Shown one piece after another: positions 1 through 5,183 of a DNA stretch of 5,290 nt. The stretch lies in NCBI GenBank assembly GCA_031423755.1, contig JANPGC010000089.1, positions 1 to 5,290 of the forward strand, in the 5' to 3' direction. The translations under genes and the position numbers were made by a program. Below the pieces are notes generated by a model. That model was not told where the DNA came from and searched no databases. It was given only the letters and a program-made list of their open reading frames with translations. This stretch comes from JANMEX01 sp031423755 (lineage in GTDB: Bacteria; Pseudomonadota; Alphaproteobacteria; Rhizobiales; Rhizobiaceae). Every line of letters begins with the position of its first letter. Position 1 is the first letter of the stretch.

Positions 1-740
1 TTGCCCATGCGTTTGGCGTCTGCGGTCATGTCGAGCAGATCATCGGCAATCTGAAACGCCAGCCCGATGGCCGAGCCGAATTCCGCCAGCCGCTCGCGCT
101 CCTGCGGGCTTGAGTTGCCGATCACCGCGCCTGCTTCACACGCAAAGCGGATCAACGCCCCGGTCTTCATCGCCTGCAGGCGGATGATGCCCTCTTCGTC
201 CGGCTTCACACTCTCTGCCTGCAAGTCCAGCGCCTGTCCGCCTGCCATGCCGCCTATGCCAGCCGCGCGGGCGAGCATACGCACCAGTTCGACTTTCACG
301 GTCGGCGCGAGTTCGGTCAGGGGGTCGGCGATGATGTCAAACGCCAGCGTCAACAGGCTGTCTCCAGCCAAAACCGCATGCGCCTCGTCAAAGGCGCGGT
401 GCACGGTTGGCTGGCCACGGCGCAGATCATCGTCGTCCATCGCTGGCAAATCATCATGGATCAGCGAATAGCAGTGGATGCATTCCAGCGCCGCCGCCAC
501 GCGCATCGCCGCTTCCCGGTTGCCGTCAAACAGCAGCGCGCTTTCGAGCACCATAAACGGCCGCAGCCGCTTGCCGCCGTTCAGGACGCCGTGGCGCATG
601 GCCGCGAGCAGCCGCTCCGGCCGGTCGATCTCGCCATCCTGCAAATGTCCGGACAACAGGGCGTCAAGCACCGCCTCCACCTCAAGCGCTGCTGCGCCAA
701 GGCGAATGTCAAAATCTGGAATGTCCGTACCGTCACTCAT
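1..740 (-). CDS. ispA: Polyprenyl diphosphate synthase, farnesyl diphosphate synthase type (3' end cut off)
   Basis: Condenses isopentenyl diphosphate with allylic diphosphates in the cytosol to make farnesyl (possibly geranylgeranyl) diphosphate, the precursor of undecaprenyl phosphate, quinone side chains and other isoprenoids. Reading the minus strand from the ATG at 740 gives 246 complete codons before the window edge; the family is usually about 300 residues, so roughly the last 50 are missing. Visible motifs are GGKRLRP (55-61), the first Asp-rich motif in YSLIHDDLPAMDDDDLRRG (91-109), GGMAGGQALDL (163-173), the MKTGALI segment (191-197), and the second Asp-rich motif FQIADDLLD (229-237). 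The first motif is the DDx4D bacterial form and closely matches my memory of E. coli IspA. Upstream in frame there is no better start, although GGAAG directly abuts the ATG, so the ribosome site is poorly spaced. The gene diverges from mtgA across 117 bp. Family assignment is secure; product chain length is inferred. Confidence 0.95.
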   Translation of the reverse strand, partial: MSDGTDIPDFDIRLGAAALEVEAVLDALLSGHLQDGEIDRPERLLAAMRHGVLNGGKRLRPFMVLESALLFDGNREAAMRVAAALECIHCYSLIHDDLPAMDDDDLRRGQPTVHRAFDEAHAVLAGDSLLTLAFDIIADPLTELAPTVKVELVRMLARAAGIGGMAGGQALDLQAESVKPDEEGIIRLQAMKTGALIRFACEAGAVIGNSSPQERERLAEFGSAIGLAFQIADDLLDMTADAKRMG

Positions 741-857
741 CTTCCGGCCATCGCCCGAAACGGGTGAATGGTCAAGACTTGTGCGCCAAAGCCGATCATC
801 ATTGCGCGGCAAGCGAAGGGCGGCTAAGTCAAACCCAAAGTATTGGACGGGCGGCGC

Positions 858-1601
858 ATGGTGGACAGCCGGGCAACGGAACAGGACGCGCAGGTGGCGG
901 GCATCGGCAAACTTCGCAGTTACGGCTGGCGCGGCTCAGTGCGCAAAGTCGTCCGCTATGGGCTGATGCTGGCCGCAGTGCCGATTGTGCTGATGATCAT
1001 CTATATGCTCCCCTTCGTTCATCCGGTTTCGACACTGATGCTCAAGGATCTGGTGACGCTGAAGGGCTACGACCGCCAATGGGTGTCCATTGAAGACATT
1101 GCCCCGGTGCTGATCCATTCGGTGATGATGTCGGAGGACGGGCAATATTGCGCCCATTCCGGCGTCGACTGGACGGCGCTCAATCAGGTGATTGACGATG
1201 CGATGGACGGAGAAGGTTCGCGCGGCGCGTCCACCATCCCGATGCAGACGGTCAAAAACCTGTTCCTCTGGAACTCGCGCTCGGTCATCCGCAAGGCGGT
1301 CGAACTGCCTTATGCGCTTGCCGCAGATCTCATCTGGTCCAAGCGTCGGCTGATGGAAATCTATCTCAACATCGCCGAATGGGGACCGGGCATCTACGGC
1401 ATCGAGGCGGCGGCGCAGAAGCATTTTAAGACATCAGCCAAAAACCTGTCGGCCCGCCAAGCATCGCTGCTTGCCGTCTCGCTGCCCAATCCGATCCTGC
1501 GCAAGCCCGCCAAAGCCTCGCGCGGCCTCATCCGCCTCGCCCGCCTCAACGAACGTCGCGCCGCGCAGGCGGGGGGATATGTGGATTGCGTGACGCCTTA
1601 G
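858..1601 (+). CDS. mtgA: Monofunctional biosynthetic peptidoglycan glycosyltransferase (GT51)
   Basis: Polymerises lipid II into glycan strands at the periplasmic face of the inner membrane; it has no transpeptidase domain. The 247-residue product has a basic N-terminus, one membrane anchor (about 34-56, YGLMLAAVPIVLMIIYML) and a GT51 domain. GT51 motifs appear in order: SEDGQYCAHSG (92-102; E93 is the expected catalytic Glu), GASTIPMQTVKNLFLW (123-138), RKAVE (145-149), and KRRLMEIYLNIAEWGPGIYGIEAAA (162-186). Length is normal for MtgA. The second motif reads STIPMQ where enterobacterial enzymes have STISQQ; I believe this is usual in rhizobia. I chose the ATG at 858 because GGACGGG (845-851) lies six bases upstream; a TTG at 843 would add five residues but overlaps that site. 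It ends in TAG. Divergent ispA supplies the isoprenoid route to the carrier lipid. Identity is very sure. Confidence 0.96.
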   Translation: MVDSRATEQDAQVAGIGKLRSYGWRGSVRKVVRYGLMLAAVPIVLMIIYMLPFVHPVSTLMLKDLVTLKGYDRQWVSIEDIAPVLIHSVMMSEDGQYCAHSGVDWTALNQVIDDAMDGEGSRGASTIPMQTVKNLFLWNSRSVIRKAVELPYALAADLIWSKRRLMEIYLNIAEWGPGIYGIEAAAQKHFKTSAKNLSARQASLLAVSLPNPILRKPAKASRGLIRLARLNERRAAQAGGYVDCVTP

Positions 1602-1632
1602 CTGACTATTTTGTCCACCCCGCTCGCAGGGC

Positions 1633-1650
1633 AATCGCATATGTGATTTT
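1633..1650 (+). terminator. Weak candidate terminator after mtgA
   Basis: About 30 bases after the mtgA stop, AATCGC (1633-1638) can pair with GTGATT (1643-1648) around an ATAT loop, with one G-T wobble, followed by the end of a TTTT run. The stem is short and A+T-rich, so efficiency is doubtful; the long inverted repeat just downstream could also act as a transcription barrier. Confidence 0.2.
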
Positions 1651-1670
1651 CAGATGCAGCCAACGCGGAG

Positions 1671-1842
1671 CCGTCATTCCGGACAAGCGAAGCGCAGATC
1701 CGGAATCCAGAGCGCCGAGGTGTGATTTAGAGCCAATTCAGTTTCATTGAGCTTAATTCTGGGCATCGTCGGTCGCCAAGCGCTTCCTTTCGCGGTCGGC
1801 GCTCTGGATTCCGGGTTCCGCTTCGCGGCCACGGAAAGACGG
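1671..1842. repeat. Long imperfect inverted repeat, MITE-like or dispersed palindromic element
   Basis: The left arm (1671-1718) and right arm (1796-1842) are imperfect reverse complements. The inner 19 bases are perfect: CCGGAATCCAGAGCGCCGA at 1700-1718 against TCGGCGCTCTGGATTCCGG at 1796-1814. Outward, GCGAAGCG recurs in both arms with a one-base length difference, and both ends finish in CCGTC / GACGG. The central 77 bases are unrelated and less G+C-rich. The left arm also folds on itself: ATTCCGGA (1676-1683) pairs with TCCGGAAT (1699-1706). Motifs of the GTCATTCCGG...CCGGAATCCA kind are, from memory, common dispersed repeats in alphaproteobacterial intergenic DNA. No transposase and no clear target duplication flank it. 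The exact family is unassigned. Confidence 0.75.
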
Positions 1843-1906
1843 AACCGAACGTCGTTTCAGTTAGAAACGATAAGCGACGTCCCCGCGTGGTATTGGCGCG
1901 AAGCGA

Positions 1907-1927
1907 CGGATGAGGGGCAGCGCCGAG
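1907..1927 (-). repeat. Fragment of the dispersed repeat seen at the right edge of the window
   Basis: These 21 bases (core CGGATGAGGGGCAGCGCC) are an exact reverse complement of 5184-5204. Similarity stops at both sides, so this looks like a decayed or partial copy of the same repeat family, in opposite orientation. A chance exact 21-base match in two intergenic gaps is unlikely even in G+C-rich DNA. Confidence 0.65.
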
Positions 1928-2031
1928 TCTCGGGAGAGTTTGCCATTATTGTTGACGCAACCCACCAGCGTCGCCCGCAAATCACAGCGCAGTCGATCTT
2001 GAGCCACACACAAATTTTTTCACCGCACCGC

Positions 2032-2060
2032 TGGTCAAATACCGTTCGCGCGTGTATAGG
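2032..2060 (+). promoter_or_regulatory. Candidate sigma-70-type promoter for rpmF
   Basis: TGGTCA (2032-2037) and TATAGG (2055-2060) are separated by 17 bases, each matching four of six consensus positions. Transcription would start near 2067, leaving a leader of nearly 80 bases before the rpmF ATG. The match is modest and other start points are possible. Confidence 0.25.
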
Positions 2061-2119
2061 CACCGCACAAATTTCTGAAAATTTGCCGGTTGCCACGCGG
2101 TCGATCCGCTTTTTCCGGC
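2059..2119 (+). promoter_or_regulatory. Structured leader upstream of rpmF, possible attenuator-like fold
   Basis: CAAATTT (2068-2074) and AAATTTG (2079-2085) form a perfect 7-bp stem around a CTGA loop. It can extend outward by pairing CCG (2063-2065) with CGG (2087-2089) and GGCA (2059-2062) with TGCC (2091-2094), leaving a small internal loop and a one-base bulge. Directly after, GCGG (2097-2100) and CCGC (2106-2109) flank a five-base loop and are followed by TTTTT (2110-2114), a minimal terminator shape. GCCGG (2085-2089) could alternatively pair with CCGGC (2115-2119), which would disrupt both hairpins. The pairings are visible; a regulatory role is inference. If the TATAGG promoter above is used, only part of the long stem is transcribed. 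Confidence 0.3.
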
Positions 2120-2144
2120 TGTAGAGTCAAGATGGAGCCGTCCC

Positions 2145-2327
2145 ATGGCAGTGCCAAAAAGAAAAACTTCGCCGTCCAAGCGCGGCATGCGCCGTTCGGC
2201 TGATGCGCTCGTCGCTCCGACCTATGTCGAAGACAAGGCCTCGGGCGAACTGCGCCGTCCGCACCACATCGACCTGAAGACCGGCATGTACCGCGGCCGT
2301 CAGGTTCTCGACGTCAAGACCAAGTAA
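2145..2327 (+). CDS. rpmF: 50S ribosomal protein bL32
   Basis: Structural protein of the large ribosomal subunit. The 60-residue product has the classic N-terminus MAVPKRKTSPSKRGMRRS, then a central TYVEDKASGELRRPHHIDLKTGMYRGRQVL segment and a Lys-rich end. It lacks the Cys pairs of zinc-binding bL32 forms, as expected for this group. Length is normal. GGAG at 2134-2137 lies seven bases before the ATG. It is flanked by a long leader and a strong terminator, so it appears to be a single-gene transcript. In many bacteria rpmF sits beside yceD or fatty-acid genes; here it sits between mtgA and a phospholipid cassette, an arrangement I believe recurs in rhizobia. Identity is very sure. Confidence 0.98.
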   Translation: MAVPKRKTSPSKRGMRRSADALVAPTYVEDKASGELRRPHHIDLKTGMYRGRQVLDVKTK

Positions 2328-2352
2328 TTCCTGCATTCGATTGCAGATATTG

Positions 2353-2381
2353 AGGCCGGTGCGATGCGCACCGGCCTTTTT
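2353..2381 (+). terminator. Intrinsic terminator of rpmF
   Basis: GGCCGGTGCG (2354-2363) pairs perfectly with CGCACCGGCC (2367-2376) around a three-base ATG loop, with one further A-T pair at the base, and TTTTT (2377-2381) follows. It begins about 25 bases after the rpmF stop and should separate rpmF from the lipid genes downstream. Confidence 0.93.
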
Positions 2382-2456
2382 GTGTTTGCGCTCGCAGCCA
2401 TTGTTCAGCCATGATCGCCCGAAACTATTGTGGTGGGGCGTCAGGCAGGCGGGCAC

Positions 2457-3098
2457 ATGGAAATTCTGGCGCAAGTCACGGCTTCGGCGATCATCTTTTT
2501 TGCGCGCATGATCACGGCTGTGCGCGGCATCTGGGTTGGCATTGAGCCGTCGCGGCGGCAGCGGGTTTATTTTGCCAATCATGTCAGCCATGGCGATTTT
2601 ATCCTTTTGTGGACTGTTCTGCCCGAGCGGCTGCGGCGCAAGACTCGGCCTGTTGCCGGGTCTGACTATTGGATGAAATCGCCGCTGCGCCAATTCATCG
2701 GGCGCGATGTGTTCAAATCGGTTCTGATTGACCGTGATCCGGAAACACGCACGGAAGATCCGGTGGAAAAGATGGCGGCGGCGCTGGATGAGAACGCCTC
2801 GCTGATCGTGTTCCCGGAAGGCACGCGCAATTCGGGCGACCAGCCGCTGCTGCCGTTCAAGTCCGGGCTGTTCCATCTGGCGAGCGCGCGGCCATCCGTT
2901 GATCTGGTGCCGGTGTGGATCGCCAATCTCAACCGGGTGATGCCCAAGGGCGAGTTTGTGCCCGTGCCGCTGATCTGCACGGTAACCTTTGGCGCGCCGC
3001 TGCATGTTGCGCCCGGCGAAAGCAAGGATGATTTCCTCGCCCGCGCCAGCGCGGCGCTCCTGGCGCTGTCGCCGCAGCAGAACGGAGCCGCCTCATGA
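2457..3098 (+). CDS. PlsC-like 1-acyl-glycerol-3-phosphate acyltransferase
   Basis: Member of the PlsC/LPLAT acyltransferase family, expected to acylate lysophosphatidic acid (or a related lyso-lipid) at the inner membrane to give phosphatidic acid. The 213-residue product has a hydrophobic N-terminal helix (about 3-22), the catalytic HX4D box in NHVSHGDF (H42, D47), the VLIDRD block (89-94), the acyl-acceptor FPEGTR box (119-124), and VPVWI (151-155). It is somewhat short for PlsC (usually about 240). I chose the ATG at 2457 because purine-rich AGGCAGGCGGG (2443-2453) precedes it; GTG codons at 2430 and 2433 have no ribosome site. The stop overlaps the next start as ATGA, indicating translational coupling with the CdsA-family gene and a role in feeding it phosphatidic acid. 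Housekeeping PlsC is likely encoded elsewhere too, so I give no symbol. Family sure, substrate inferred. Confidence 0.92.
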   Translation: MEILAQVTASAIIFFARMITAVRGIWVGIEPSRRQRVYFANHVSHGDFILLWTVLPERLRRKTRPVAGSDYWMKSPLRQFIGRDVFKSVLIDRDPETRTEDPVEKMAAALDENASLIVFPEGTRNSGDQPLLPFKSGLFHLASARPSVDLVPVWIANLNRVMPKGEFVPVPLICTVTFGAPLHVAPGESKDDFLARASAALLALSPQQNGAAS

Positions 3099-4042
3099 AC
3101 GCGCCCTATGCCGATCTGTTCACGCTGCTTGGCGGCCTCGCCGGTGTGCTGATCGCCGCCTCCATCGTCGGCTACATCCTTGAACGCCGTCTGTCGCCGG
3201 ATGGCTCGAACGCGGTCATCGAAAATCTGAACGACCGCATTTACGCTTGGTGGGCGATGGTGGTGCTGATTGGCCTTGCGCTGATGTTCGGACGCACGGG
3301 CGTCGCGCTGCTGTTCGCCTTCGCCTCGTTCGCCGCCTTGCGCGAATTTGTGACGCTGACCAACACCCGCCGCGCTGACCATTGGGCGCTGGCGACAGCG
3401 TTTTTCATCGTCTTGCCGCTGCATTATTACTTTATCTGGGCTGGCAGGACCGGCATGTATTCGATCTTCATCCCGGTCTACGCTTTCCTGCTTATGCCGA
3501 TCATTTCAGCGCTGCGTGGCGACAAGGACCGGTTTCTGGTGCGCATTGCCGAGGTGCAGTGGGCGCTGATGATCTGCGTTTACTGCGCCAGCCACGTTCC
3601 GGCGCTGCTGGATCTGAAGATTCCGGGCTATGAGGGCCGCAACATTTTGCTGATTGCGTTCCTCGTGGTGGTCGTGCAGTCGAGCGATGTGCTGCAATAT
3701 GTCTGGGGCAAACTCGCGGGCAAGACCAAGATCGCGCCGGAACTGTCGCCGTCGAAGACCGTCGAAGGCTTTGTCGGCGGGGCGCTATCGGCAACGCTTA
3801 TCGGCGCGGCGCTCTCATGGATGACGCCGTTCGGGCCTTTCTATGCCGGGCTTTTGTCGCTGGCGATTGTCGTGATGGGCTTTTTCGGCGGGCTGGTTAT
3901 GTCGGCAATCAAGCGCGACCGCGGCGTCAAGGACTGGGGCCACATGATTGCCGGGCACGGCGGCTTCATCGACCGGCTTGATTCCGTCGTCTTCTCGGCG
4001 CCGATTTTCTACCACCTTGTTCATTACGGCTGGGGCGTTTGA
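3095..4042 (+). CDS. CdsA-family phosphatidate cytidylyltransferase (CDP-diacylglycerol synthase), YnbB-like
   Basis: Integral membrane enzyme converting phosphatidic acid and CTP to CDP-diacylglycerol and pyrophosphate. The 315-residue product has about eight hydrophobic stretches, starting with 9-28, 52-66 and 68-82. Its C-terminal part matches the CDP-diglyceride synthase signature in full: SAIKR (270-274), KD (279-280), GHGGFIDRLD (287-296). Also present are QSSDVLQYVWGK (195-206) with the expected metal-binding Asp198, and SPSKTVEGFVGG (218-229). Length exceeds E. coli CdsA slightly and resembles YnbB. The ATG lies inside the acyltransferase's end (ATGA), and its own TGA overlaps the next ATG (TGATG), so the three genes are almost certainly one operon. 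Placement between an acyltransferase and a CDP-alcohol transferase suggests a paralogue serving a particular lipid, though it could be the only CdsA. The enzymatic family is very sure. Confidence 0.94.
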   Translation: MNAPYADLFTLLGGLAGVLIAASIVGYILERRLSPDGSNAVIENLNDRIYAWWAMVVLIGLALMFGRTGVALLFAFASFAALREFVTLTNTRRADHWALATAFFIVLPLHYYFIWAGRTGMYSIFIPVYAFLLMPIISALRGDKDRFLVRIAEVQWALMICVYCASHVPALLDLKIPGYEGRNILLIAFLVVVVQSSDVLQYVWGKLAGKTKIAPELSPSKTVEGFVGGALSATLIGAALSWMTPFGPFYAGLLSLAIVVMGFFGGLVMSAIKRDRGVKDWGHMIAGHGGFIDRLDSVVFSAPIFYHLVHYGWGV

Positions 4043-4689
4043 TGGCTGAGATCAAAAACCGCCGCCCGCTCGCCAGCCGCCAGACCGGCTGGGCCGCGGC
4101 GCTGACCAAGCGGCTGGCCGCGACGTCTGTGACGCCGAACCAGATTTCGATGGCCAGCATGGCGGCAGCGGCCGTTGCTGGCTGCGCCTTCTGGGCCTCG
4201 GGCCATGCTGATGGCGTGTCCCGCATTGCGCTTTTGCTCATCGCCGCGCTGTTCTGCCAATTGCGGCTCCTTTGCAATCTCCTCGACGGCATGGTCGCCA
4301 TTGAGGCCGGCAAGAGCGCTTCAGACGGAGCATTCTGGAACGAGTTCCCGGACCGCGTTGCTGATATTCTCATTCTGGTTGGCGCAGGGCTCGGCGCGTT
4401 CCATCCGGCGCTCGGCTGGGCAGCAGCGGCTTTTGCGATGCTCACGGCTTATGTTCGCGAGCACGGCAGGGCCTGCGGTGCGCCAGCAGACTATTCCGGC
4501 CCGATGGCAAAACAGCACCGCATGGCGGTAGTGACAGCTGCGGCAGTGATTTCAATTTTCGCGCCGATTTGGAGCGGTTTTGGCGCGGTTTTGGTGATTG
4601 CGCTCTGGGTGGTCGCTATCGGCAGCGCCGTCACCGCCATCCGCCGCGCCGCAAGACTGATCACCCATCTTCGCGCTGTTGCCCGCTGA
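4042..4689 (+). CDS. CDP-alcohol phosphatidyltransferase-family protein, YnbA-like, with altered motif
   Basis: Expected to transfer a phosphatidyl group from CDP-diacylglycerol to an alcohol, releasing CMP; the alcohol is unknown. The 215-residue product has several membrane helices (about 36-52, 62-81, 105-137 containing two, 163-196 containing two) and the family's TPNQIS start (31-36). The family motif D-x2-DG-x2-AR-x8-G-x3-D-x3-D is recognisable at 79-104 as NLLDGMVAI...GAFWNEFPD. The second and fourth Asp (D82, D104) are kept, but the first and third are Asn (N79, N100) and the Arg is Ile87. As I recall, E. coli YnbA has the same two Asn but keeps Arg. The ATG at 4042 overlaps the preceding TGA by one base, with GGGG (4032-4035) as ribosome site; an in-frame TTG at 4039 is less likely. 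Fold assignment is good; activity and substrate are open. Confidence 0.85.
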   Translation: MAEIKNRRPLASRQTGWAAALTKRLAATSVTPNQISMASMAAAAVAGCAFWASGHADGVSRIALLLIAALFCQLRLLCNLLDGMVAIEAGKSASDGAFWNEFPDRVADILILVGAGLGAFHPALGWAAAAFAMLTAYVREHGRACGAPADYSGPMAKQHRMAVVTAAAVISIFAPIWSGFGAVLVIALWVVAIGSAVTAIRRAARLITHLRAVAR

Positions 4690-4748
4690 ACCGCTGTCCG
4701 CTATGCCTTGTGGCTCATTCACACGATTCATGCCAACGGAGTACCACA

Positions 4749-5150
4749 ATGTTCGCAAGCGTCCCCCTGATGGCCGTCTCGTTCATCCTCTACAATCTCG
4801 TGGTGTTCGGTTTCGGCGCTGCGGGCGGCGATCCGCTGCAGGGCGAGGTGTTTTCTATGGGCATGATGTCCGGCGGGCGCTTTTCGCTCAACATGGGCGA
4901 CGGGCTGATCGTCGCCTCGCTGATCCTGCTGTTCTTCGAAATCCTAAAATCGACCCGAACGTCAAACGCATCCGTTCTCGATCATCTGCTGTCGACGGGG
5001 GTGTTCATCCTGTTTCTGGTCGAGTTTCTGCTCGTGCCATCAGCAGCGACTGCGGTGTTTTTCATCATCATGGTGATGGCGCTGATCGACGTTATGGCCG
5101 GGTTTTCGGTGTCGATCCGCTCGTCGGGTCGGGATATCAATTATAACTAA
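4749..5150 (+). CDS. Conserved small four-helix membrane protein, function unknown
   Basis: I do not recognise a named family, though the C-terminal half resembles uncharacterised rhizobial membrane proteins I recall. The 133-residue product has four likely membrane segments: about 4-24, 52-66, 82-97 and 101-119. A Gly/Met-rich loop (25-50, with MGMMSGGRFSLNMGDG at 37-52) lies between the first two. Polar landmarks that may matter are E64, the STRTS turn (68-72), D78-H79, E92 within the third helix and D114 within the fourth. The tail SIRSSGRDINYN is probably cytoplasmic by the positive-inside rule. The ATG at 4749 is set by GGAG (4738-4741) seven bases upstream; longer in-frame extensions run back into the preceding gene. 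It follows the CDP-alcohol transferase by 59 bases in the same direction with no clear terminator between, so it may share the transcript. Coding status is well supported; function is unknown. Confidence 0.85.
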   Translation: MFASVPLMAVSFILYNLVVFGFGAAGGDPLQGEVFSMGMMSGGRFSLNMGDGLIVASLILLFFEILKSTRTSNASVLDHLLSTGVFILFLVEFLLVPSAATAVFFIIMVMALIDVMAGFSVSIRSSGRDINYN

Positions 5151-5183
5151 TTGTTTTCATTAGCTTTTCGGATTTTTTCTAGC

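Larger units (their letters stand above)
1602..2144. other. 543-bp gap without a convincing gene
   Basis: No reading frame here resembles a protein I recognise, and the open frames (for example plus 1747-2124, minus 1857-2096) lack good ribosome sites and have low-complexity or random-looking translations. The stretch instead holds a weak hairpin after mtgA (1633-1650), a 172-bp imperfect inverted repeat (1671-1842), a 21-bp fragment matching the repeat at the right end of the window (1907-1927), and a structured rpmF leader (2059-2119). From about 1928 to 2050 I see nothing definite. The part from about 1980 on is more A+T-rich than the flanking genes, which fits a promoter region. Confidence 0.7.

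Noticed and set aside
741..857. Promoters in the ispA-mtgA divergent gap
   Set aside because: A TTGACC lies on the minus strand near 770-775, but no acceptable -10 hexamer sits at 16-18 bases. On the plus strand TTGTGC (779-784) likewise lacks a partner. I could not support a specific site.
1843..2050. A decayed gene or transposase remnant beside the inverted repeat
   Set aside because: No frame on either strand gave a stretch resembling a transposase or other known protein.
1747..2124. 125-residue open frame on the plus strand in the mtgA-rpmF gap
   Set aside because: It begins inside the inverted repeat, has no ribosome site, crosses the repeat arm and the rpmF leader, and its translation resembles no protein I know.
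2401..2431. Promoter for the lipid cassette (TTGTTC ... TATTGT)
   Set aside because: The -35 matches only three of six positions and the spacer to TATTGT is 19 bases. A promoter is expected here after the rpmF terminator, but this match is too weak to annotate.
2127..3005. Long 292-residue open frame on the minus strand opposite the acyltransferase and rpmF
   Set aside because: It is antisense to two well-supported genes and the terminator. The translation is rich in Arg, His and Gln with no recognisable domain, which is typical of the complement of G+C-rich coding DNA.
4569..4748. Upstream extension of the small membrane protein gene into the CDP-alcohol transferase
   Set aside because: The extension would overlap the preceding gene by over 100 bases. 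Its translation is Arg/His/Cys-rich and unlike a membrane protein N-terminus. GGAG before the ATG at 4749 gives a clear start.
5147..5176. Terminator after the membrane protein (CTAAT...ATTAG followed by T-rich DNA)
   Set aside because: The stem is five A+T-rich pairs overlapping the stop codon, and the T-rich stretch is interrupted by CGGA. It is too weak to call.
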